Source of the DNA: Membranipora membranacea
Lineage: Eukaryota > Bryozoa > Gymnolaemata > Cheilostomatida > Membraniporidae
Reading direction: 5' to 3'
Assembly: GCA_914767715.1 (NCBI GenBank)
Contig: OU612068.1
Location: 33,976,001-34,040,000, forward strand
Length of the DNA: 64,000 bases
A model generated the notes under the pieces. The model was not told the DNA's origin. It made no database searches and worked only from the letters and a program-made list of their open reading frames with translations. A program made the position numbers and the translations under genes. Shown in pieces: positions 46,558 through 57,582 of the stretch (position 1 is its first letter; every line of letters begins with the position of its first letter).

Positions 46558-48140
46558 TTACAGAATAACCTCTTCCGCCTCCTCGAAATCCATTTCACCT
46601 TCTGAATGATCCTCTTCAATCTCCACAAACGCCTTGCCCTTCTTTGTTGCTGTTTAAAAAAAAAAGATTACCATTTAAACCAAATATATAAATGAAGACA
46701 TGTAAAATGTTGATGGGTGGGCCTATACCCTAGAGAAAATTAGCTAGTTTTATAACGCAAAAGGGGAGGGGGCTCAGTAATAGCTAGAACCAATTTTTTA
46801 TGTCCGAGAAAGGAGCCGATGATGGTTTTGTATGTTCAAGATATCCAAAATTTAAAGCCTTTGCGAAATAGCAAAATTTACCGCCATGTATTAGTCTATG
46901 TCACTTCATGATGTCATGATATGAGTATATTAATTTAGTTCTGTAACTCTGGTCTAACAGAATCATGATGAAATATTCCATCCAACATTAGAATTCATTA
47001 ACGACATATGATTTGGATGGATACAAAAGCTCAGAAAATCTCAACAGAGTTTCAAATTATAAAGCAGCTTACCAGCGGGGGACTGTATGAGATGAATCTG
47101 TGTCTTGTATACCTTGATATCATCTTCCTTCCTCAACTTCTTACCAACCTTCAGTCTGTAAAAGGTTTCAGCGGTTTATATATTATCTAGTTAACATCCA
47201 TAAACAAGCACAAATTACTGCAAAAAAATACAGCACAAAATGGACGGTAACATAGATTTGGTAATTTATAATCACTATTAAGTTTAAGTAGATTTGATGG
47301 TTTAAAATATATGCTGACCTGTTCAGTACATATTGGTTCTGTCGTTTCACTTTAATTTCCTCCACCCGCTTCATTGCATCTATTGTCTTCTCCCATACTT
47401 CTCGATCATATTTAACAGGCACGTGTCGTCGTTTTTCAAATTCAAATGCCGGGTCTACTGTCAATTCTTTGCCATTAGTTTTACGGTGAGCCTTGGTCCA
47501 CCTGGTTTTCCTGGGATTTTTCTTTCTCTTAAAAGCTTTGTGACATTTGCCTCGGCAAAATCTAAAAACCTTATTAAAATAAAAAAATCATATTTATATT
47601 GATGCTGAGTTCCCTATACACTAACAACAATAATACATAGATATCCATGCATGACTTTTAATCCAGCTATTGTAAGTAAAGGATTAGTGTCATGGTTAGT
47701 AATACACTACAAATATATCTCTTAGCAAAGAAACAATCAAATGCATGATGATATCAGTCAGTTTGACAAATGAACTCCCTCTCAGTTCATTGGTTTGAGT
47801 TTGACAGCTTGGCAGAGTGAGTGAGTGAGAATGAGTGGAAGAGTTGGACTTCAGTAAGGCTGAGGAGAGGGTGTGGAAAACAATACATGTGTCAATTGAG
47901 GATTCCTTTAGTCTCAAGGATTGATATAAAGTGAATGTGTGTAAAATGTGACTGGTAACTGCTGACAGGCTGTAGGTAGCATATCCAGTGAACGACTAAA
48001 TAATAATATATATATATATATATTTGAAATAAATAATAATAATAAAAACTACCACTTACTTTACAATCATTCCTGACAAACTCCACACCATGTCCAGGAT
48101 AAACACTTGATGAACAAAAGAAGCATTTTTCTATCCTCAT
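46558..48140 (-). CDS. RSL24D1: Ribosome biogenesis protein RSL24D1 (RLP24)
   Basis: Homologue of RSL24D1/Rlp24, the nucleolar pre-60S assembly factor that occupies the eL24 site and is later exchanged for eL24. Exons in transcript order on the minus strand: 48140-48060, 47569-47319, 47155-47073, 46649-46558; total 507 nt, 168 aa (human 163). The start MRIEKC matches the family exactly. A zinc ribbon is visible as C6-x2-C9 and C32-x3-C36, followed by the conserved stretches [21 protein letters not shown] and an acidic C-terminus rich in Glu. Borders are GT-AG; the exon 2 acceptor (AAG) was chosen because it restores the conserved KVFRFC junction. It is head to head with LUC7L3. Intron 1 contains a TA microsatellite near 48,008-48,025. 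Convergent with ABCB gene 3. Confidence 0.93.
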
Positions 48141-48582
48141 CCTGGAGCTTTATTCCAGGCACTGGAGCCTTGTTGTTATCAGTTTTAGTCTTCTATCGTT
48201 TTATTAATTCGTTTTTACAAATCGAAACCTGGTTGCACCACCAGGAAAAGAACTGACACAAAAATATATCCTCATATTACACCTTAGGGAGAACTTTTAT
48301 GAAATATTCTAAATTCACATTTGTACCTTATCCTCGAGCATAAGAATTGAAAATTTAGAAGCCTTTAATGAATAAATATCCAATAGGTATGTCCATTTGC
48401 TTTTATTTAAATTGAGACTCATTATCAATGAAGGAGTCCACAGATCTAGTGACTGGAACTTTTCACATTTCTTTATAGACCTATCTAAAATCTTCTATCA
48501 AACTTCGAAAACATATTCGATATAATCATGAAGTTATCCCGAATTCTTCATTGCCATACAAATTGCTGCCAAAGAAAGCAAT
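48141..48582. promoter_or_regulatory. Shared RSL24D1 / LUC7L3 promoter region
   Basis: 442 bp separate the divergent start codons of RSL24D1 (minus) and LUC7L3 (plus), so the two 5' UTRs and both promoters must lie here. The stretch is AT-rich with no TATA-like motif that I would trust. The bidirectional-promoter role is inferred from the spacing only. Confidence 0.5.
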
Positions 48583-51500
48583 ATGGCATCTGCTGCTGCA
48601 GCACTGCTTGATGAGCTTATGGGAAGAAACAGAAACACAGATCCAAATTCTGATGCTGCAATTCTTAAGTGGGATCATCAGCAGGTAGTCATCCAATGTT
48701 AAGCCATGTCATTCATTATTTTGACTCCAGTCCTTGTTGTTAGACCAAGGTTAGACCACCTCCTGTTACTCCTTGAAACATGCCCATATTGCCATATATA
48801 ATAAGTTACCTTACCTACCTACCTACTTACCTTACCTACCTACTTACAAGGAGTAACCAAGCAAGGACCATTCCATTCCATTTGCATATATATTATATAT
48901 GCAAATGGAATGGAATGGTCCTTGCTTGGTTACTCCTTGGTTAGACGGACAACAACCAACATGAACATCATAGCCTATATATATAAACAATGAGTACTCC
49001 TTGATACGAACAAATATGATACTTATTTATACAATACAAAATATAAATTATTTACCATCTAAAAGAAAACCTCAATTTGACTCAAGGAGAAAGAGAAGAA
49101 TGTATCATGTATGTGTCCTTTAATTAAAAAATGTAGTGTAGTTGTTAAGCTTGACCAGTGTTGAATGGCTTGATTGATTCTTCTACTCACCACCTCACTA
49201 CAGGCTTTTAGTAGATGGGGCAAGTCCACTGGTCGAGTGTCCCAGTGGTCGCTCGACCACTGGACTTGCACCAACTACAAAATGTCTGTGCACTGCCTTG
49301 CACTTACTTTCTCATCAGATGAGAAAACTAGAAGCACGGATATAAATGCTGTAGTGTAACAGAAAATTCAATCGGTTAAGCATTATTATTATTATGTTAA
49401 GCCTTTCTATTTTCAGGTTTGTAAGCATTTCCTGTGTGGATATTGCCCTAATGAGTTGTTTACCAACACAAAAGCCGACTTAGGGCCCTGTAATCTAATT
49501 CATGATGACCCGCTGAAGAAAGAATACAAGGAGAGCGACAAACATGAGAAGATGGGATATGAAGAGCGATGGATTGCCTCGCTAGAGGATGTAATTGGCG
49601 ATGTGGATAAAAAGATTAAGCGTGGTCATCAAAGGCTTGCCATGACTCAGGAGAGTGAACCCTCTCCGCAAGGATCCGGGCCAAGACAAGACCAAATCAA
49701 GCAGCTGTCATCCAAAATAGGTTGGTATTCATAGACCTTCTGGGTAACGCAGTCCTAAGCACGCTGTTAAACGGATCTCCTCTGACATCAAAAGTCAATT
49801 TTCTCAAGTATTCTATCCTTACCACCCAAACCTGAGTCTTGCATACAGTGAGGTATGATATAAAAAAACCTGACATCGATTCAATGTGGGTTTGATAATT
49901 TTCGAATGAGTGAACAGATCACAGTCACAGTAGCGGTTCCACACAGTGTGAAATCAGTCAACTATTATGGGATATGTGGTATTCCGCAACTAGTTCATAA
50001 ACACGTACACATATATATTACAGATGATTTGGTGTACAAAGCTGAGATATTGGGGAGTGAGGGTAAAGTAGAGGAGGCTCAAGGTGTGATGAAGCTGTGT
50101 GATCAGCTGAAGAAGGAGAGATACCATCTGGAGAACCTGGACAGTACCAAACAGGATCAGATCACAGCTCAGGCTAAACAGATGGAGGTGTGTCCTGTCT
50201 GTGGAGCTTTCCTTATAGTAGGAGATGCAGAGTCCAGACAACGCGAACACCTGCTCGGTAAACAGCACATGGGCTACGCTCAGGTAAGAGTCCTTACAGG
50301 CATTATTTATTAACTTATATTGTAAAGACGCGTGGGCAATGAGAAATGCTGCTCTGCCTGTGAACCTTTGAGGATTGTGTATTAAATTTAATGCCTGTTT
50401 TAGATGAGAGCTACTGTTGATGAGTTCCATGAGAAGAGAAAGGCCAAGAGAGACGCTGAGAGAGCAGAGCAGGATAAGAAAAGAGAGGACGAGCGTAAGA
50501 AGCGCGAGGAGAGAGAAAAGGCTAGACGACGGTCTCGTTCTCCTGATAGGAGAGATCGAGGTAGAGATAGGGGAGACAGAGATAGAGGCAGAAGTGACAG
50601 AGATAGAGGTAGAAGTGACAGAGACCGAACTGACAGAGGTCGAGCGGACAGAGACCGAGGAGATAGAGACAGAAGGGACAGAGACAGAGGTGGTCGACGA
50701 GGTAGCAGCAGGGACAGGAGAAGATCACGGAGTCGAGAGCGTAGACGATCACGCAGCAGGGACCGTGGCACTAGAAGACGACGGAGCAGGAGTAGAGACA
50801 TGGTAGATAAGGATAGCCGAAGGTCAAGAGATCGAAGGTCAAGGGATAAAGACGGAGATAGACGGAGGTCAAGTGATCGTAACGGGGATTCTAAGAGGAG
50901 TTCACGAGCAGGAAGTCGAGAGAAGGATCGAGATGGAAGTAACAGAAGCAAGGACAGAGATAGTAAGAGAGAGGACAGTAAGGATCGAGAAGACGAGGGC
51001 GATAATAACAAAGGTAGTTTGAACATAACCAATTCTTATTCAATTCTTATTATGATGCTTAAATTAATCCATCGTACATTGGGCTATGGAAGGTTAAGGA
51101 TAGTTTTCGGCACGAGATAAATATATATTAGACTGTGTGACTCTGAATACAGTCATTACATCAATAGAGATGATTTAATGATTTACGGCATTCAGTCTCT
51201 CTCTGTTCAATAGAAAAAAAACATGTTAGGCTGTGCAAAATTTAAAGTTTTCTATGTATTTCAAAGCTACCTTCTGTCCTAGTGTCTGTAGCCATATTAT
51301 ACCCTAAGCTAGAACTATGTAAACCTGATTATGCCAAATATTCACCAAAACACTGCCCATTGAGATTGGATCTTCACTTTCAAAATTGCTTAGATATATA
51401 TTTGGTCACTGACATTTAGTTCTGAGTTGTCTGCTCTTTAGACTGCAATGTTAAATCCATCATTCTGTAGCCTCAATAACATTAGGCTCAGAGCTTTGTA

Positions 51501-51787
51501 TAGATTTTAAATGGCAAGTATGTTCTTACGATCTACCGTTACATTATTAACAGCAATGATTTTATTTTACTAAATTTGATTTAGACTCAGAGATCAATGC
51601 CATAGCGACTGCAGAGTCTATGGACACGACTACCAACGGTGATATAACAACTAATAATGGAGATGTAACTACACAGAATGGTGATGGCCAAACCGATGAA
51701 CATGCATCCTCCACTGATCAAACTGCTGAAGAGACCACAGAACCACAGACAGAACCACAGACAGAACCAGAGACAGCAGATGTTTAG
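48583..51787 (+). CDS. LUC7L3: LUC7-like 3 splicing factor (LUC7L3/CROP)
   Basis: LUC7-family protein, a U1 snRNP-associated factor that helps select 5' splice sites in the nucleus. Exons: 48583-48684, 49417-49720, 50024-50283, 50404-51013, 51585-51787; 1,479 nt, 492 aa (human LUC7L3 432). The N-terminal ALLDELMGRNRN is the LUC7 start motif. The first, CCCH-type zinc finger lies near residues 36-65 (VCKHFLCGYCP, LGPCNLIHDD). A coiled-coil stretch contains GSEGKVEEAQG. The second, C2H2 finger starts at about C192 (CPVCGAFLIVGDAESR, HLLGKQHMGY). Exon 4 encodes an Arg/Ser/Asp/Glu-rich RS domain from about 223 to 426 with many RDRDRG-like repeats, and exon 5 gives a Thr/Glu-rich acidic tail. LUC7L3 rather than LUC7L/L2 is supported by the start, the QMEVC-VCGAFLIVGD stretch and the RS tail. 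Confidence 0.94.
48848..48938. repeat. Perfect 45-bp-arm palindrome in LUC7L3 intron 1
   Basis: Arms 48848-48892 and 48894-48938 are exact reverse complements around a single base. Outer flanks (about 48,733-48,765 and 48,936-48,960) pair imperfectly, suggesting a longer foldback element about 230 bp in all. Confidence 0.9.
49221..49268. repeat. Hairpin in LUC7L3 intron 1
   Basis: CAAGTCCACTGGTCGAG (49221-49237) pairs with CTCGACCACTGGACTTG (49252-49268) with one mismatch, and the loop repeats part of the arm. Confidence 0.7.
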
Positions 51788-52593
51788 ATTTACCACACAT
51801 CTATATTACCGGTATTATCAGCTTAGATCAGAGGTAGGTGGCTCTTTCTGGAGGACAATAATAAATGCCATATTCTGTTGTAGGATAAGCAGGTTAGTGT
51901 GTTAAGGTCTGAGTTATACGATACACACCATGAGTATGATGGGTGACAAAATCATAATCCATACTTCTCCTCGTGTCATACAAGTCAGTGATTGGAGCCT
52001 GCAGCTCATCTACTGCCTCTTTTATCTTGTGTGTCGAACCCTCCTACTAAGGATACAAAAACCTCACCTGGCAAATCTCATAAGAAATGATTGCTTTAGA
52101 GACATCGTTGTGATGTTCTTGACTAGTGTCTCAGCTCCACCATGCCTATTTGTAAATTGATACATTAAAACTACAATACCGGTTATTAGTTGTGCTGTCT
52201 CTATGTTGAGATGCGTTATGTGGATTGTTGGCGATGTTACATATCCACACTGGATCGTCCTACCAGAGATAGATAACTTATTCCCTCTCTCTCTCTCTAT
52301 TCATGAGTTTATTTCGTATGTCGGCGGTCTAAGCCTATGGGCTAACAGGTATTTGATCCGACACATCAGAAGTGTTCATTTTTATTGCTAGTTCTTATGC
52401 TAGCATTTATTTACTATTTTCAGTCATGTTTTTTGGCCATTATTCATTGAACATTTAACTTGATAACTTATCGATTCCGCTTGCTTGAGAATGACCAGGC
52501 CCGATAATTTCTCATCATCAAAACTAAGCAGTTCTATCATATTTGTATGACAGCTAGCTAATATTGGGTTTCTGACTTTTATCTTGTAGCCTG
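51788..52593. other. Spacer between LUC7L3 and the homeobox gene
   Basis: Contains the LUC7L3 polyadenylation signal; the promoter or unrecognised 5' exons of the homeobox gene probably lie here. No coding exon can be supported. Confidence 0.5.
51860..51865 (+). promoter_or_regulatory. Polyadenylation signal AATAAA of LUC7L3
   Basis: AATAAA 73 nt after the LUC7L3 stop codon, a normal distance for a short 3' UTR. Confidence 0.6.
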
Positions 52594-55500
52594 ATGAACC
52601 CGCTCAAGCTTATGGTCGATGTAAAAGAACTTGTACGAGGTATGGTCCATTCTTTCACAACGAGTGAACGAATTTTCAGGATCCTTATTATGTTGTGTTT
52701 AACCTCTCAAGCTACAATCTGCATTTAATTTTACTCTTTTTTTTACTAACAACACATATCTATGGAGAGCCTCCCGGACCTGATACACCAAATAATGTAT
52801 ATAAAATGATTGTAAATAGTTAATGCATTCTCTACATTTTGTATTATATCTTACTGAGTGATCTAATGAAAATAAAATTTCGCTTATGAAGCACAAAAAT
52901 ATATATTTATCTTTTTTCTTTATGATCAACATAATCCCTGTCTTAGCTGCAACTCTTCATTAGATTCAGATGCTAGATCCTAGATTAGGTGTGAGTTAAT
53001 TTGCCTGCACTGCTTTAAGTTGCCTCTTTTCTACTGGTAAGCCAATGGCTCATAGGGGGAGAAACTTCAAATGCAAGCAAATTGGATCCAACTTGAATAT
53101 CCAAGATAAAACATTCTCGCTCAGGTGTTAATGTCCACTGAAATGTATAAAATATCGATAGTAATGTCAAATTTGAGTAAGATCAGCTTTTACTAGGTTC
53201 AAGTTCGGCAAAAATGTGTTGGTAAAGCTGGAATTAATTGCTATAGTGTCATAGGAGGTTCAAATCTTGATCTCTAAGGATCAAAATTAAGATACTATTA
53301 ATTGAATCTCCAATGATGTTTGCAATTTGTATAATTTGATCATTTTTGATATAACCATGGATGGGATTTTTTTTTCCACATGAACATCGGATGCCAGATC
53401 AGTCTTTCCCTATTTTGTGAGATGAGCACCAGTATAATTCAGTGTGACTGGGTCATGGGCACGTCAATGGATCTGCCCAGGCTATATCATACTGTGGTAC
53501 CTCATAGCAGTACCGGTGAGTACTAACTCGAGGAGTAAAAGTACTCGCTTACTAAAACTCATTTTATTGCAGTATGCATTCCAGTATATGAACACTAATT
53601 ATATAGATAAACAACTTGCTTCAAATTTGAAAAATGAAAAGAGTTTAGGTGATGTGTAGAGACAATAATAGAATACGATGTACTAAATTGGTGACGACAC
53701 CTCTGTTTCAGGTGTAGTGGCTCCCAAACCGCTTCGAATGATTTCTAGGTACGCCTCGGCAGATCGAAGGAAACAGCGGAGAAACAGGACAACATTCTCA
53801 ACAAGCCAGGTAAGACATTTGAAACTTAAACCGACGGTTTCACTCTCACTATCTAGAACGCAATTCATCTTCATTCACTGGTTGTAGGTAAGCAATTAAA
53901 AAGTCATCAATGAAGTACATGAGAAAAGGAATTTCCCTCTTATTATTTCAACACCAAAATACAAAGCATACAAATTTCACAGCAAACTAGAGTTATCAAT
54001 AAGAAATTTCAGGTTGAATCTTTTATAACTGGATTGTTGCTAGGGCCTTGAGCTCCCTCTCCTGAGAGGTAAAGGTTTCTCCGCTAGCTGCTGATTCAGA
54101 GATTCAGACACATAGATGTCTCGCCTTATTGCGTAGGCTAGGAATGATACCAAATAATTGAAATATCCTGGAAATGGCCTTTGAACCATTCGATGAAATT
54201 TTCTATTTTTAGCACCTGAGAATAGACATTTCCTCATAACAATTCTACACCTAATAAAAGTGGCAACAATCTTAAAAATGTAAATAGAAATTTAATAGCA
54301 AACAAAAGTATTGGCGTGTTCCATGTAACTTATAAAATGCCTAATTCTGAGCATGTGGTAGATAACATCAGGGAGATACATATAACCTAAATTTGTCGCT
54401 TTCATCCTTGGCTAGCTCCAGGTTCTGGAGACTGCGTTTGAGGATATTAAGTACCCTGATGTGATCACTCGAGAGATACTCGCCAGATCTACTGGCTTAT
54501 CTGAGGCAAGAGTGCAGGTGAGACTTTTATTTGATGATACACTAGCTGCAAGTTTCATCATCAGCAAATCATATTATGCTATGTTGTGTGGTGTAGAAAT
54601 TTCCGTATTGAGTATAGAGGGAACTTAACTGCTTTCCCTCGCCGGGGGGGCCGTCGGGCAGGGGGGGGGAAGTGTGTGAGGCTCAGACTACTGCTTAGCA
54701 TAAATTTCCCACCAGCCTCTGCAACCGTAATAAAAGAGGGAACTTGCACCCACCTCTGTGGTGTTGACATAATATCGCAGAGACTTCTCAAACCTTTGAA
54801 ATTATGTAGTGTCAATCTACAGTAACAGAATTGAAATGCCAATGGTGTCCGAAAATCAAATTTATTGAACATGGCATGAAAATGATTTAAGATCCTGATT
54901 CTGTGGGTTGAAGCCGAGGGTAGGGGTTCCTGCTAAATGTTGGGGAGGCTTATTTGAAGGTAGGGTTAGGGTTGGGAAGTGTAACAGCAGCACCCATGTA
55001 TAATTTCATTTGGCAATGTGACTTGACAGCAAATGAAATTGATATAATATCTATAAAGCCCTACTTTGAACAGTCTAAGCAATTTCAAGCTGAGAGCTGT
55101 GAGTAGAGACAACCTCACAAGTCACAACAGATAGTATAACCTGCTGGTCTCATGCCAGCCTCGGAGACATAACACTCCCAATTTAATGATATTTATGAGC
55201 CTGAATGATACATACATATACCAAGGAGTACTCCTTGCATGTACTGTGGCGCTCTGCAATACTAAATTCATTAATTATTCTTAATCATCAATGAAATTAT
55301 TATTCAAGTGATCCAGTTATCTAGTGCTGTTCTAGACCTTTTCCCTCATTGACGCCGCGATAGTTGTAAATTCTCGAGGGAATTGCGCTTTTTATTTAGT
55401 TGTCTGTCTTAACTGTATGTGCCCATAACTCCCATACACGATTATTGTATGTTATTAGATAAGTTCATGCTTTGTTTTTCATTTCCCTGTCTATCAAAGC

Positions 55501-56022
55501 ATACACTCTCTTGGAGATCACTCTTTAATATCTAACTATGTTCAGATGTCTGTCTGTTTAGGTATGGTATCAAAATAGAAGGGCTAAATGGAGAAGGGCT
55601 TCCAAGTCCCCACAAGGTTTGTTTCTGCTTCAACCTTCAATATACAAAGAACAAACGGAATTGAGTTGTGAATTATACAGGCCTGTTTACATGTTATTAT
55701 GGCCTATCAGTTTTCGTAGATCATAGGCTCATTGTCTTTAGTATAAAGAAAGGTGTCCAAATTTAAACTCACAACTATATAACTGTGACAGAAACTTGTG
55801 ATGTAATGTTTGACCATGCTTTCTGGCAACTCATATTATATCAATTTAGAATCCAAAGTTGAGAACATATTAGATGACCACCAGGAGGACCGACAGAGTG
55901 ATACTAGCCGGTGTCTGCAAGCCTCCTGTGGTCTGGCTGACCTCAGGCGCAAGGCACATCTACATTATAAGAGTCACAATGATGGTGCTAAAATCTGCAG
56001 ACCTGACCTCTATGCTCTTTAA
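52594..56022 (+). CDS. Paired-class (PRD-like) homeobox protein with OAR-like motif
   Basis: Small homeodomain transcription factor, 157 aa predicted. Exons: 52594-52639, 53712-53809, 54416-54517, 55562-55616, 55850-56022. The 60-residue homeodomain runs from about QRRNRTTF to RRAKWRR and is split by two introns. The second falls between homeodomain residues 46 and 47 (RVQ / VWYQ), the classical intron position of PRD-class genes. Position 50 is Gln and N51 is present. Position 49 is Tyr where Phe is nearly invariant. There is no paired domain. The last exon contains [15 protein letters not shown], which resembles the C-terminal OAR (aristaless) motif. The exon 3 acceptor (TAG at 54413-54415) was picked over a later CAG because only it gives a full-length homeodomain. 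The start codon is uncertain: ATG at 52594 is inside an exon and further 5' exons may exist. The family within the PRD class is not resolved; the helix 2-3 stretch [11 protein letters not shown] recalls Prop-type sequences. Confidence 0.85.
54640..54672 (+). repeat. G-rich tract in homeobox intron 3
   Basis: Runs of 7 and 9 G separated by gccgtcgggca-type spacers, exceptional in this AT-rich window and compatible with a G-quadruplex on the plus strand. Confidence 0.5.
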
Positions 56023-56050
56023 CAAAGGTGTTTTATACTCTGTTTATTGA

Positions 56051-56056
56051 AATAAA
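56051..56056 (+). promoter_or_regulatory. Polyadenylation signal AATAAA of the homeobox gene
   Basis: AATAAA 28 nt after the homeobox stop codon. Immediately before it, 56043-56048 reads TTTATT, an AATAAA on the minus strand that the convergent FoxB transcript could use. Confidence 0.6.
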
Positions 56057-56351
56057 GGTGGTCTTGAATTAAAATATGACATGTGGTTACATTCTGCAAA
56101 GAAACATAATCAATAAGGAATTATTATTATTATCTCTGTCAACATTCAGTTCCGAATAAAAATAAAATCAATGATATAAACCTGACATGCCAGATGAGTG
56201 ACTAGCAGAATTACAATGGTACAGAATCCCTCCAATGGAACCATGTCATCACGTGCGCTAAAAATAGGCCGTCAAGATTTTAATCCATGTAGTAATATGT
56301 AGTGTGAGATTTGAGGGTGACAAATTGTACAAATAAAGACTACATTCCAGT

Positions 56352-57570
56352 CTAAGTGATAGTGAGATCAAGGGCTTCACTCTGACGACCTGTGAATTCA
56401 AAATTTAAACTTTTTGAAGACGTAGATGATGGAGGGGATGTTGTTCTTCCCTTAAAAGACTCGCTGTCACTAAAATACTCTGATACTCCTGGTCTGTTTA
56501 ATATCTTTGAATAATAAGCTTTATCAACATATGGGGAGGTCGATGGTAGAGCTGTTGATATTGAATTCGCTGATGATGAACCCAACAAACAAGGCAGCAT
56601 TGCGTAATATTTAATCAGCATTTGATTGTATGCTTCGGTTAGCTGATTCTGATATTGAGCGCCATGCGGAGGGAAACTAAAATCGAACACTGTGGTTTGT
56701 AAAGCAGATTGTGAGAATGCAGGATTGTAGAGCTGTTTAATGTCTGCTTGCGGAACCGGTGAATATGTATTCAGATGCATTGGAGATGAGGGTCGGCGCT
56801 GTATATGAGATCTACAGATGCTTGAATTATCTGCTGGTGGTGATATGTTGACCTGCGAAGACACTGGAGCTTTTGTTCTTGGTTTCCCGTTACCTTCCAT
56901 ACTTTCCTCCAACTTGAATCTTCTTCTTCTCCTGAGGAATGAGCCATTCTCAAACATGCCAACACACTGAGGGTGCAGTGACCAGTAACAACCCTTACCT
57001 GCAGTAAATAAAATAAACAGTTTTACATAATTTCTCACCAAACAATTTCTGGTAATATATCAAGAAATGGTATTGAATGCCAAGCTGAAAAAGTAACTAT
57101 AGGTGGGGATGGACCTAAGACATGCCAAAAAGATAGCAAATTTGTCCCAAAAAAAGGAAAGTCGTGGTCACAATCACAAATAATATCAGCATATTATTTT
57201 AATTTATTTTAATATAATAATAAAAAGACAATGCCTGTCATTTGCTATAAACACTTAAAAACACTGGCAGAAAGAAAATAAAAAGTCGTTACCAAATTAG
57301 TACCAAGTTAAAATTTTAGAATATTTTATTCTCACCTTTGCCACAGGATTTTCTCTGTATCTTGATGAAGCAGTCATTGAAGGAGAGATTGTGTCTGAGA
57401 GAGTTCTGCCATCGCTGTGTGTTCTCTTTGTAGAAAGGAAAGTTTTCTATGATCCACCTATATATTTCAGACAATGGTAACATTTTCTCCTCCGAACTCT
57501 GTATAGCCATTGCTGTTAATGCGATATAGCTGTACGGTGGCTTCCCTGACATTTTACATGGACGTGGCAT
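56352..57570 (-). CDS. FOXB: FoxB-like forkhead transcription factor
   Basis: Forkhead-box DNA-binding transcription factor. Exons on the minus strand: 57570-57336 and 56998-56352; 882 nt, 293 aa from the MPRP start (an in-frame ATG at 57582 would add four residues). The forkhead domain starts at [17 protein letters not shown], continues through [27 protein letters not shown] and FIKI, and ends with [15 protein letters not shown] in exon 2. The intron interrupts the wing region after CGK. The MPRP start immediately before the domain and the [26 protein letters not shown] and [12 protein letters not shown] blocks are FoxB hallmarks as I know the family. The C-terminal 190 residues are Ser/Pro/Tyr-rich and low in recognisable domains, ending EALDLTIT. 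Convergent with the homeobox gene, 330 bp between stop codons. Alternative: another FoxB/FoxL-related class. Confidence 0.9.
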
Positions 57571-57582
57571 TCTATGCATCAA

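Noticed and set aside
48000-48030. TA repeat as a structural feature
   Set aside because: Plain microsatellite in RSL24D1 intron 1.
50400-51032. Long open frame of 210 codons on the minus strand, Leu/Ser-rich
   Set aside because: Antisense shadow of the Arg/Ser/Asp repeats of the LUC7L3 RS domain.
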